In this document: piece by piece, positions 8,417 to 16,615 of the stretch
How positions within the stretch are numbered: the stretch's first letter is position 1
Layout: each line of letters begins with the position of its first letter
Source of the DNA: Segatella albensis DSM 11370 = JCM 12258
GTDB lineage: Bacteria > Bacteroidota > Bacteroidia > Bacteroidales > Bacteroidaceae
Reading direction: 5' to 3'
Length of the DNA stretch: 35,705 bases
Assembly (NCBI RefSeq): GCF_000426565.1
Contig: NZ_AUFP01000018.1
Coordinates: forward strand, 1-35,705
Made by a program: the position numbers and the translations under genes
Notes under the pieces: model-generated
What the model was told of the DNA's origin: nothing
What the model saw: the letters and a program-made list of their open reading frames with translations, nothing else
Database searches by the model: none

Positions 8417-10063
8417 TTATTTTTCCGATGAACTATATCCATCATTTTGCTTCCAAGTCGTATTCTTATTTAATACACTTGTCGGAATCGGGAATATACG
8501 ATGTCTTGGATCAAAGTTAGCCAAAGCAAAACTCTTCTTGTGGAATCCATACTCGTCTTCAAAGTGGCCAAAACGAATCATATCATTACGACGCCAGTTC
8601 TCATCAAAGAACTCACGGCCACGCTCGTCATAGATTTCCTGAAGAGAAGGAGCATGATCTAATGAAGGAGCATGAACATAAGAGCGAATCTGGTTGAACA
8701 AACTCTGTGCTGTTTCCCCATTTGTTGCAGCAGCACCACGGGTAATAGCCTCTGCCTTCATCAACAAAACATCTGCATAACGGAAGATAGGAAGGTCATT
8801 ACCTTGGTTACGATCATTCTTGTAGTCATCGTCATCAACAAACCATTTAACTGATTTGTAACCCTGATTATAGCCATTCACATTGTTACCGACATCCAGT
8901 TTTTCATCCTCCTTAACCAAAGTTATCGTCTTACTCAATGTCACAGTCTCACCTTTGTAGGTCCATGGCGTTGTCGTCTTGGCATAAGTTTTAGGATCAA
9001 ACATATAGACTGTACCTGCCAAGACATGCTCCTGACGATCATCTTTGCTCAAACTCATCAACAGATCAGACATCTCCGGAGTAATCGAGAAGTTACCACC
9101 GACCGACTTAGACAACTGCTTGCCATAATAGCTTGTACCTGTATTTGCTTTACGCCATGTACGAGGACGACCATAGATAAACCCTTTGTTCTTGATAGCA
9201 TCATACGGCATGGCATAGATAAAGTCTTTCACCTCAAAGCCATTAGTAGGCAAGAACTTCGTACGATAGATATTGTTGATATCCGACTTTTGTGTTGTCG
9301 TAAGATCAAACTTTCCACTCTTGATAATATCATCACAGAGTTCCACTACACGACCGAGTTTCTCATTCTGATAATTAGCCGCATTATAATTCTCTACACT
9401 GGAAGCTGTATACACCGGCCAGTTGACATAAAGTTTTGCTAAGAGAGCCTCAGCCATCCATCTAGTCGGTTTGCCATAAGTATTCTGACTAACCTCTTCT
9501 GTCAACTGAGGAATGATTTCCTCCAATTCATCAGCAATAAACTGCGCCACCTTGGCACGAGGCTTACGTTCTATCACCGTTTTCTCATCTGCGATGGAAT
9601 CAAGGATAGGAGAATCACCATAGCTATCCATCAATATAAAATGAAAGAAAGCACGCATGGCACGAGCAGGAGCGACACCCTTACCCGCATCATTACCACC
9701 CATATCACGAATGGCATTGTTCGCCTTGGTGATACCCGCCGTTACGTTCTCATACCAGTCTATAGATGCATCATCCGGGGTATAACTATGAAGACAAGCA
9801 TGTGCGTATGTTCCATTATCATAATAATCACCATCAAAAGAAACACCAACCCATTCATCACTTGAAAGAGATTGTGCCTCCATATAACGACGTCCGAAAG
9901 TTCCCAACAGATGGAAATATACATCCGACAATTTAGCTTCCTGAGCAATTTCAGATGTTGGGTATTCAATATACTGTGATTCCACAGGAACATCCAAATC
10001 TGTACAGCCTGTAGACAAACCTAATAATCCAGCCGCAAAGATAAATAATATATTCTTTTTCAT
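8417..10063 (-). CDS. SusD/RagB family outer-membrane glycan-binding lipoprotein
   Basis: 548 residues with a lipoprotein signal peptide ending in LSTGC (lipidated Cys20), followed by TDLD, acidic residues that fit the export signal for surface lipoproteins in this phylum. The body has the SusD-family course: an N-terminal helical repeat region with the EIAQEAKLSDVYFHLLG start, RAMRAFFHFILMDSYGDSP in the TPR part, and the C-terminal GNDLPIFRYADVLLMKAEA and EIYDERGREFFDENWRRNDMIRFG segments. SusD proteins cap the SusC channel and capture oligosaccharide at the cell surface. It follows susC after 25 bases in the same direction, so the two form an operon. The glycan bound cannot be read from the sequence; the adjacent GH28 enzyme suggests a pectic substrate. 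Confidence 0.95.
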   Translation of the reverse strand: MKKNILFIFAAGLLGLSTGCTDLDVPVESQYIEYPTSEIAQEAKLSDVYFHLLGTFGRRYMEAQSLSSDEWVGVSFDGDYYDNGTYAHACLHSYTPDDASIDWYENVTAGITKANNAIRDMGGNDAGKGVAPARAMRAFFHFILMDSYGDSPILDSIADEKTVIERKPRAKVAQFIADELEEIIPQLTEEVSQNTYGKPTRWMAEALLAKLYVNWPVYTASSVENYNAANYQNEKLGRVVELCDDIIKSGKFDLTTTQKSDINNIYRTKFLPTNGFEVKDFIYAMPYDAIKNKGFIYGRPRTWRKANTGTSYYGKQLSKSVGGNFSITPEMSDLLMSLSKDDRQEHVLAGTVYMFDPKTYAKTTTPWTYKGETVTLSKTITLVKEDEKLDVGNNVNGYNQGYKSVKWFVDDDDYKNDRNQGNDLPIFRYADVLLMKAEAITRGAAATNGETAQSLFNQIRSYVHAPSLDHAPSLQEIYDERGREFFDENWRRNDMIRFGHFEDEYGFHKKSFALANFDPRHRIFPIPTSVLNKNTTWKQNDGYSSSEK

Positions 10064-10088
10064 ACGAATTCTATTTTTAAGTAAGACC

Positions 10089-13000
10089 TTAGAAGTTGAC
10101 TTTCAAACCAATCATATAAGTACGGGTATGAGGATATACGCTCCAACGATAGTCGATGCCAGGGTCAGTTCCACCCATGTTTACCTCTGGGTCCAATCCC
10201 TTATAACCTGTAATGGTGAAGACATTGTTAGCTGTGAAATAAAGAGTGGCATCATTAATCCACTTATTGAAACCATCACGGAAGGTATAACCTAATGTGA
10301 AGGTCTGCAAACGTAGATAACTACCATTCTCAATCCAACGATCAGAAGGAATGTTCGGGTCTGTATTGATTACTTTTTTACCATTTGCTAATTCTACCAC
10401 CTGTTCCTTTGCAAAGTCTGCAAGTACATTCTTTGTACCGGAAGCAGAGGCAAGGTTCGTAGCAGCCATATAACTTGCACGGGTACCATCATAGATTTTG
10501 TTACCAAAGACACCGGTGAAGAAGAATGTAGCAGAGAAGTTCTTCCACGTCAAGGTGTTATTCCAGCCCAAATTAAGTTTTGGTTGTGCGCTACCTGTTA
10601 TCACACGGTCACGAGTATCATCAGGTGATGTTGTTGTCTTTCCTGTTCTATTCCCATTAGCATCATGCTCATAATAAGTAGCACGTCCGTCTTCGTTAAA
10701 GCCTGCGAACTCAAAAGTATAGAATGTACCGATCGGTTCTCCCTCCATGATACGCTGTGTATAGCCATTGGCCGATACACCGGCAACCATAGGGTCACCC
10801 TGTGTGAAGCGGTCTGTATGATAAATATCATTAGAGAGTTTATCTACACGATTCATATTATGAGACAAATTCAAAGTTGTGTTCCAACGGAAATTCTTGT
10901 TGCGGATAACATCAGCATTAACCACGAACTCTACACCACGGTTAGTGATTTCACCAACATTGGCAAAGATATCACCATAAGGATAGATATTTGTTGATAC
11001 CGGATAATTCCAAATCAAATCCCATGTCTTCTTGTTATAGAACTCTACAGAACCATTGACACGTCCACCAAGGAAAGCATAATCAATACCAATATTGAAC
11101 ATACCGGTACTTTCCCACTTCAAATCAGGATTAGCATTCGACATAGCACCTAATGTACGATAAGAAGTTGTCGTACCATCGGCATTGGTATAATCAAAGA
11201 AACCTATGGCACCATAACGTGCTACTGCCGAGTAAGCGCCGAATCCGAGTGCATTACCGCTAACACCATAACCGAAACGGAGTTTCAGATTAGACAGCAC
11301 ATTCTGGTTCTTCATAAAGTTCTCTTCTGTGATATTCCATGCCACAGAAACTGATGGGAATGTTCCCCAACGATGATTCTTACCGAAGACAGAACTTCCG
11401 TCACGACGAACCGTAGCCTGCAACATATATTTACTTGCAAAAGCATAGTTCAAACGACCATAGAAAGAGATGTTCCTGATATTTTCCTTCGTTCCGCTCT
11501 GTATTCCGGAGATACCGTCTATAGAACTTGCATAGGTGAGATTATTATACTTTACGTAATCATCAAAGAAATTGTACACGGTAAGACCGAATCCGTCACC
11601 ATGATGTTTCTCTTCCCAACTATAACCGGCCATCAAACTGAGTGAATGGAGTTTGTTGAAGGTATGACTATAGTTGCCATAAATCTCGAAAGTGCTTTCA
11701 TCACCCAGATAGGTATTGCGATTGGCCTGACCATTCTTACCCATTGTAAGTTCTGAAAGACGAGAATCGTAGCTACTAGATGTGCGCTGATGATTACCAA
11801 AAGAATAGTTCGCGTTCAAATCCAATCCTTTGATGATATGCAATGTAGCCTTACCGACAAACTGCTGACGCTTCCAAGTGTTAGAACTTGTATCCTCGTC
11901 TATCATACGAAGTGGATTATAGTTTTTGTCCTTACCATTAAAGTCAACAGGATTAAGCGGTGAGAAATAGTTCATAGCATCCATCACAGAACCGCCCTCA
12001 CTATTCATAGCTACACCTTCGAACTTTCCATACATCAGGTTAGCACCAATAGACAAATCCAAATGATCTTTTAAGATCTTTGTTGACAAGAGGGAACGTA
12101 CATTCATACGGCTCATATCACTTCCTTTGATGATACCGTTACGTTTCTGGTAGTTCACACTTGCCATATACTTGGTCTTATCATTACCACCGTTAATGCT
12201 GACGTTGTGATTGTAGCTCACACCAGTACGGAGGACTTCCTTCTGCCAGTCTACATCACCACCATTATCGTCAATGGCAGTTCCAGTCTCCGAAGCAAAT
12301 GCCTTCATCTCACTTGCCGACATCATGTCCAAGGTCTTGGCGATACGGTCGAAGCCTACATAACCATTATAAGTAACATTCGTATGACCGGCTGCACCCT
12401 TCTTGGTGGTAATAATGATAACACCATTAGCAGCCTTTGAGCCATAGATTGCCGTAGCCGTAGCATCACGAAGCACATCTATACTCTCTATATCATCAGG
12501 AGCGACCATGGAGATATCAACACCTGGAATTCCGTCGATAACATAATAAGGCGACATGGCTTCGCCTCCACGAAGTGAGGAAGCTCCGCGAAGAGAAATC
12601 GCAGGTGAACCGTTAGGGTCGCCATTCGAAGTAACGATCAATCCGGGAACCTTACCTTGTAACATCTGTGCAGGGTCAGAGAATACACCTTTGTTTAAAT
12701 CTTCCGACTTAATCGTTGTGATCGAAGAGGTGACATCCTTACGACGCATCGTACCATAACCCACTACGACGACTTCGTTCAAGGTCTTATTGTTCTCTTT
12801 CAATACGATATTCTTTGACGCACCGGCCTTGACCTCTTGCGTCGTAAAACCGATATAAGAGAACTTCAACTTAGCTCCAGGCTTAACATTCAAGGTATAT
12901 TTACCTTCCATATCGGTAACAGTCCCGTTTGTTGTACCTTCTTCAACAACACTTACACCTATCAGAGGTTCACCATTAACGTCTTTCACGGTACCAGTAA

Positions 13001-13100
13001 CCTGACTTTGGGCAAATGCAATTGAACTTACAAAAAACAGCAAGGCTGAAGCCGCAACGCGCTTACATTTGCTCGTGATTTTCTTTTGTACGCTGTGCAT
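10089..13100 (-). CDS. SusC/RagA family TonB-dependent outer-membrane transporter
   Basis: 1003 residues. Signal peptide about 1-30 (basic N-terminus, ASALLFFVSSIAFAQ). Residues 32-112 form the carboxypeptidase-D-regulatory-like domain (VTGTVKDVNGEPLIGVSV), then LNEVVVVGYGTMRRKDVT marks the TonB box and start of the plug, whose VDGIPGVDISM and IESIDVLRDATATAIYGSKAANGVI are diagnostic. A 22-strand barrel follows and ends in phenylalanine (GLKVNF), the usual outer-membrane insertion signal. There is no extra N-terminal STN domain, so no sign of anti-sigma signalling. It imports oligosaccharides with the adjacent SusD. The gene follows the GH28 gene by 86 bases, which hold an AT-rich hairpin and no clear promoter. 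Confidence 0.96.
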   Translation of the reverse strand: MHSVQKKITSKCKRVAASALLFFVSSIAFAQSQVTGTVKDVNGEPLIGVSVVEEGTTNGTVTDMEGKYTLNVKPGAKLKFSYIGFTTQEVKAGASKNIVLKENNKTLNEVVVVGYGTMRRKDVTSSITTIKSEDLNKGVFSDPAQMLQGKVPGLIVTSNGDPNGSPAISLRGASSLRGGEAMSPYYVIDGIPGVDISMVAPDDIESIDVLRDATATAIYGSKAANGVIIITTKKGAAGHTNVTYNGYVGFDRIAKTLDMMSASEMKAFASETGTAIDDNGGDVDWQKEVLRTGVSYNHNVSINGGNDKTKYMASVNYQKRNGIIKGSDMSRMNVRSLLSTKILKDHLDLSIGANLMYGKFEGVAMNSEGGSVMDAMNYFSPLNPVDFNGKDKNYNPLRMIDEDTSSNTWKRQQFVGKATLHIIKGLDLNANYSFGNHQRTSSSYDSRLSELTMGKNGQANRNTYLGDESTFEIYGNYSHTFNKLHSLSLMAGYSWEEKHHGDGFGLTVYNFFDDYVKYNNLTYASSIDGISGIQSGTKENIRNISFYGRLNYAFASKYMLQATVRRDGSSVFGKNHRWGTFPSVSVAWNITEENFMKNQNVLSNLKLRFGYGVSGNALGFGAYSAVARYGAIGFFDYTNADGTTTSYRTLGAMSNANPDLKWESTGMFNIGIDYAFLGGRVNGSVEFYNKKTWDLIWNYPVSTNIYPYGDIFANVGEITNRGVEFVVNADVIRNKNFRWNTTLNLSHNMNRVDKLSNDIYHTDRFTQGDPMVAGVSANGYTQRIMEGEPIGTFYTFEFAGFNEDGRATYYEHDANGNRTGKTTTSPDDTRDRVITGSAQPKLNLGWNNTLTWKNFSATFFFTGVFGNKIYDGTRASYMAATNLASASGTKNVLADFAKEQVVELANGKKVINTDPNIPSDRWIENGSYLRLQTFTLGYTFRDGFNKWINDATLYFTANNVFTITGYKGLDPEVNMGGTDPGIDYRWSVYPHTRTYMIGLKVNF

Positions 13101-13138
13101 AATTGTTAGTTATTTAGTTAATAAATTTAGGATCAAAC

Positions 13139-13174
13139 AAAATACCTTTTATTATATATAATAAGGTGTATTTT
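13139..13174 (-). terminator. AT-rich hairpin between GH28 and susC, terminator or attenuator
   Basis: AAAATACCTT (from 13139) pairs with AAGGTGTATTTT (to 13174) with one mismatch, and the centre TTATTATATATAATAA is itself palindromic. On the minus strand it lies 13 bases past the GH28 stop and 38 bases before the susC start. It could end the GH28 transcript or reduce read-through into susC. Confidence 0.5.
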
Positions 13175-13186
13175 GATTCTATCAAT

Positions 13187-14500
13187 TTAAGGTTTCAGTT
13201 GTGTTACATCAAGTTTGCAGTTTTTTGTCAGATGAGACACTACCAATTGACCATTACGCTTCACAAATTGCTCATCCCTGCAAGGACGTAAATCCATGAC
13301 ATCATTAGGATAAGCTGTAACTCGCCTCAACAAGATATTCACATGATTGAAATACACATGATTTACCTTTCCATAAGAATCTCCTCCTACATAACATCCA
13401 TTCTCACTAGTCGCATAAATATTATTAAAGAATATTCTGCTCACCTCGCCACAATGTCCCTTGGTCTCACCCTCCGGAAAACGCCAGTTGGCATCTTTAT
13501 GGTTGCCATTGGCCCGAGGAAAAGAGGTAACATAGATAGGTTCTGCCTTGCCCCACCATACATCACTCCACAACTGACAATCCAGGATGATATTAGAGAA
13601 TACGACATTGGTAACGGTTCCTTCGTCCCGATTCTGAATACCCAGACCTCTGTTGCTGGCTGTTATCACACAATTATCAAACAGCACGTTACTGATGGAA
13701 TCCATATTCTCGCTACCAATCTTTATGGCGCAACTGCGAGAGGTCATCGTACAGTTGGAGACAACAATATCCTTACACGGACCATATTCTTTATATTCAC
13801 GACGGTTCTTCAGACAGATACAGTCGTCACCCGACGTGATATGGCAATTCGAAATCCTTACATTCCTACTATGATCGATATCAATACCATCTCCATTTCT
13901 GATCTTCAAATTATTCAGAAGTTGGATACCGTCTATCGTTACCCCTTCGCAACCGATGAGATGAACAGTCCAATAGGCTCCGTTCTGAATGGTGACGTCG
14001 CGAATTGTAAGATTACGAATTCCCATCAAAGTGAGCACATGAGGGCGCGGATCAAAGGTCGTTACAGGTTTCAGTTCATAGGAATCTGCCAATTCCTTGC
14101 CCATAAACGCCACTCCGTTACCATCAATGATACCCTTACCGGTTATCGAAACATTTTCAATATTCCGAGAATATATCCACATCATACCTTCACCTTCGTT
14201 CTTTCCAAAGGCACTTAAATGATATATCGACTCATCAGGATTAGCTTTCCACACAGCATTAGATTCCAAAAATATGGAGATATTCGATTTCAGTTCGACA
14301 GGACCGGACACGAAAACATGATTGGAAGGGAAGACGACAACGCCACCACCCGCTTGTGAACAAGCATCTATGGCGCGCTGAATACTTACAGCATCGTCAT
14401 GACTACCATTTCCCCAAGCGCCAAAATCTATCACATTATAGTCTTTGGCTATTAAGCTGAACGGAAATAATAATAGTATGAATAGTGTTCTAAATCTCAT
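13187..14500 (-). CDS. GH28 family glycoside hydrolase (polygalacturonase-like), exported
   Basis: 437 residues with a signal peptide (1-18). The N-terminus has the pectate-lyase-fold opening of GH28, YNVIDFGAWGNGSHDDAVSIQRAIDAC, then right-handed beta-helix repeats. NGDGIDID (202-209) and SGDDCICLK (223-231) hold the catalytic aspartates of the family. The next two motifs are not the classical ones: where polygalacturonases have GHG and RIK, this protein has SCAIKIGSE and RGLGIQNRD. That pattern fits the group of Bacteroidales GH28 enzymes active on rhamnogalacturonan or other pectic linkages rather than plain homogalacturonan, but the specificity is inference. It is the first gene of the minus-strand series leading to susC and susD and has a full consensus promoter. 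Confidence 0.9.
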   Translation of the reverse strand: MRFRTLFILLLFPFSLIAKDYNVIDFGAWGNGSHDDAVSIQRAIDACSQAGGGVVVFPSNHVFVSGPVELKSNISIFLESNAVWKANPDESIYHLSAFGKNEGEGMMWIYSRNIENVSITGKGIIDGNGVAFMGKELADSYELKPVTTFDPRPHVLTLMGIRNLTIRDVTIQNGAYWTVHLIGCEGVTIDGIQLLNNLKIRNGDGIDIDHSRNVRISNCHITSGDDCICLKNRREYKEYGPCKDIVVSNCTMTSRSCAIKIGSENMDSISNVLFDNCVITASNRGLGIQNRDEGTVTNVVFSNIILDCQLWSDVWWGKAEPIYVTSFPRANGNHKDANWRFPEGETKGHCGEVSRIFFNNIYATSENGCYVGGDSYGKVNHVYFNHVNILLRRVTAYPNDVMDLRPCRDEQFVKRNGQLVVSHLTKNCKLDVTQLKP

Positions 14501-14518
14501 GGTTTATCTATAACATGG

Positions 14519-14550
14519 CAAATATATTAATTTTGATTCTTTTTAGCAAA
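14519..14550 (-). promoter_or_regulatory. Consensus promoter of the GH28 gene
   Basis: On the minus strand TTTG (14550-14547), a 20-base spacer and TATATTTG (14526-14519): a perfect match. The expected start of transcription is about 12 bases before the ATG at 14500. It may also serve susC and susD by read-through. Confidence 0.8.
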
Positions 14551-14608
14551 TTTTTAACCAAGTTTTTTCTACTTCATACCTACGATTCTAATCAGCAAGC
14601 ATCATTTT

Positions 14609-14637
14609 TCCCGAACGAATCCCGAAGGCATCCCGAA
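14609..14637. repeat. Three TCCCGAA direct repeats with an exact 11-bp period
   Basis: TCCCGAA occurs at 14609-14615, 14620-14626 and 14631-14637, one helical turn apart, so all copies face the same side of the DNA. The array is 59-87 bp upstream of the -33 box of the GH28 promoter, a usual place for an activator. A role as operator is inference. Confidence 0.55.
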
Positions 14638-14781
14638 GAGTATATTTTTGTAATATTTAAACTTTGCCGAAAAACTGTTAAAAGAAAAAGTTACAGTTTT
14701 TTGCTTCATCTAGGAAATATACGAGTCAATAAGACCTTGAAAAGCGTGAAAAATGTTCCCCAAGAAGTTGACTTTTTGAAC

Positions 14782-14857
14782 GAAGTTAACTTCATCGGCT
14801 TACGCAGTTAACTTCGTAAGTTCACACGAATAGGTATATAGTCTTACGCAGTTAACT
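14782..14857. repeat. Cluster of GTTAAC palindromes and a 15-bp direct repeat
   Basis: GAAGTTAACTTC (14782-14793) is a perfect 12-bp palindrome. CTTACGCAGTTAACT occurs twice, at 14799-14813 and 14843-14857. The first copy is also the left part of a larger inverted repeat, CTTACG...CGTAAG (14799-14820). The three GTTAAC cores start at 14785, 14807 and 14851, spaced 22 and 44 bp. A -7-like TATATTTG follows on the plus strand at 14876-14883. The rest of the gene-free stretch 14551-15150 holds a palindrome, AATTCGCGAATT (14984-14995), and nothing else I can name. Confidence 0.55.
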
Positions 14858-15150
14858 GGAGAAGGCTATATCCGGTATATTTGGGGGAGAAAAATAGATA
14901 CTAAAAATACAAATCACTGATAATCAGAAGATTATGCTTTGTCCGTAATTATAATATTCATAATCACCCCATCATTATTTCTGAATTCGCGAATTATGAG
15001 CGCCTTTTTAAGGGCGAAAATTTAAGAATGAAAGGTATTTTAAACTTTGGCGGCTGGATAAGTTTCTAACGATATAGGGATGAGTTTAACCATAAAGAAA
15101 CAATATGTTCATAACATTTTACGTTCCTATATTATGAAGCATCACAGACA

Positions 15151-15661
15151 ATGGGTATGAATATGATAATAGAAAAGTTTCGACGTTTTTTCCATATGAA
15201 AAATCATCAAGACAGAGCTACGCAGGACAGTGTAGCCTTCGATGCAGTCAACAAAAAAGCCGCTGCAATTCTCCGGAAGATTACAGCATACGATATGCCG
15301 CTGGTTCCGCTTAAAAACGACACGTCTTCCTATCATCTATTGGTATAAGAAGGAAGGGGAAAAGTGGAGACACTTTAATTGTGAGCGAGGGGATGTTCAA
15401 ACAGGTATCTATGCAGAGAATGATGACGAGATGGTTCAGATAACCGTTTACAGCAGCCTGTCAGATTATGCCTTACAGCATTTTGTCTTGTGGAGGGAGC
15501 ACAACGGCCGCGATCCGTATCGGAAGTACGATGATTTCATGGAGGAATGCCTCTGCATCGTGTACCCTGAACGGAAATTCCGCCGACATCCCGAATATGA
15601 TGACCAAAAATACGCAAAACTTGATGCTGACTATCTGAAAGGTCATTCCTTTTCAAAATAG
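15151..15661 (+). pseudogene. Frameshifted hypothetical gene
   Basis: Two overlapping frames appear to be one gene. The first (from ATG 15151) encodes MGMNMIIEKFRRFFHMKN... and stops at 15348; the second continues with LPIIYWYKKEGEKW to a stop at 15659-15661 and has no believable start of its own. Removing one A from the five-A run at 15313-15317 joins them into about 169 residues passing smoothly through PLVPLKTTRLPIIYWYKKEG. The C-terminal part is acidic and aromatic (DYALQHFVLWREHNGRDPYRKYDDFMEE) and resembles no family I know. It is either a recent pseudogene, a sequencing error in a homopolymer, or a +1 recoding site. No promoter is clear. Confidence 0.55.
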
Positions 15662-16022
15662 CTTAAACTTTTCCTGCCACTAAGAAGCAGAGAAGTATTG
15701 GCATATTTTTATTTCTTATATCAATCTCATGTCCTACATTTCTGACGAACTATTTCTTTTCATGTTTAAAATAATAAATTAAAATTGTTGTAATAATTGT
15801 ATAGGCAAAACTCTCCTATATTATGATATTCTTCAAATTTAATTCTTTAGCGGACGAGAATTGACATTCAAGCGCATTAAACATCCAACACATGATTAGT
15901 AATAAGATTGGGTAAGTCCATTTCTTTTTTATTGTATATATATCTTGAACTTCAACGAGTTATACATTTTTGGATAAATATCGCACAAAACTTATATATT
16001 CTTACAAATTTACGGCAATTAT
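15662..16022. other. AT-rich non-coding stretch before the arginine cluster
   Basis: I see no convincing reading frame, RNA gene or repeat here. It is strongly AT-rich and separates the frameshifted gene from the control region of argR. Confidence 0.5.
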
Positions 16023-16037
16023 CGTATTTTTTATACA
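16023..16037. promoter_or_regulatory. ARG-box-like palindrome upstream of the argR promoter
   Basis: CGTAT, five T, ATACA (16023-16037): an inverted repeat with half-sites like those of ArgR operators (two 5-bp arms around 4-5 A/T). It ends 5 bp before the -33 box. A similar site lies at 16086-16099. The Bacteroidales ARG box is not firmly known to me, so this is a candidate only. Confidence 0.4.
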
Positions 16038-16042
16038 ATTTA

Positions 16043-16074
16043 TTTGGTTATTTCAACATAAAGTTGTAGTTTTG
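16043..16074 (+). promoter_or_regulatory. Promoter of the arginine cluster
   Basis: TTTG (16043-16046), a 20-base spacer and TAGTTTTG (16067-16074): full consensus. The transcript should start near 16081, about 23 bases before the argR ATG. Confidence 0.8.
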
Positions 16075-16085
16075 CAGTCATCAAC

Positions 16086-16099
16086 CGTATAATAATACA
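16086..16099. promoter_or_regulatory. ARG-box-like palindrome at the argR transcription start
   Basis: CGTAT, AATA, ATACA (16086-16099) has the same 5+4+5 layout as the E. coli ARG-box core (TGAAT N4 ATTCA), with different bases. It covers the expected start of the transcript, where a bound repressor would block transcription. Confidence 0.4.
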
Positions 16100-16103
16100 T
16101 AAG

Positions 16104-16589
16104 ATGAAGATAAAGAATCAAAGAATGGAAACTCTGAAGATGCTTATTTCCAGTCAGGAACTAAGCACTCAGGAAGAAGTACTACAAGCACTTGCAAAAG
16201 AAGGTTTTCAACTGACTCAGGCAACACTAAGCCGCGACTTGAAACAACTGAAAGTTGCAAAAGCTGCCAGTATGAATGGAAAATACGTATATGTATTGCC
16301 TAACGAAACCATGTACAAACGTATCACCAATCCTATGACAGCACAGGAAATGCTTCGCACTCCAGGATTTCTTTCTATCAACTTCTCAGGCAACATGGCT
16401 GTCATCAAAACACGCCCTGGCTACGCAAGTAGCATCGCATACAATATCGACAACAGCGATTTTCAAGGAATACTTGGCACTATCGCCGGCGACGACACCA
16501 TATTTATCGTTATACGACAGGGCGCTACCCAGAAAGACATTTTGAAAGGATTGAAAAAGATAATATCTAATATGGATCAAGAGGGTTAA
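16104..16589 (+). CDS. argR: Arginine repressor ArgR
   Basis: 161 residues, the usual family length. The N-terminal winged helix (about 5-75) contains TQATLSRDLKQLKV; SRDL at 43-46 is the DNA-recognition signature. The C-terminal domain (about 85-157) contains GTIAGDDTI (125-133), with the two aspartates that bind L-arginine at the trimer interface. It senses arginine and should repress the downstream cluster, including itself. Two ARG-box-like palindromes flank its promoter. An earlier start is not possible without entering the promoter; M8 is an alternative but would trim the first helix. The GNAT gene follows after 26 bases. Confidence 0.93.
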   Translation: MKIKNQRMETLKMLISSQELSTQEEVLQALAKEGFQLTQATLSRDLKQLKVAKAASMNGKYVYVLPNETMYKRITNPMTAQEMLRTPGFLSINFSGNMAVIKTRPGYASSIAYNIDNSDFQGILGTIAGDDTIFIVIRQGATQKDILKGLKKIISNMDQEG

Positions 16590-16615
16590 TCCCCCGACAC
16601 AATAAAAATTAAGCA

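Noticed and set aside
13343..14218. 291-codon plus-strand frame opposite the GH28 gene
   Set aside because: It is fully antisense to a well-recognised enzyme, has no signal or motif and is best explained as a shadow of GH28 codon use.
14515..14811. 98-codon plus-strand frame upstream of the GH28 promoter
   Set aside because: It starts inside the GH28 promoter, spans both repeat clusters and has a low-complexity Lys/Phe-rich composition expected of AT-rich non-coding DNA.
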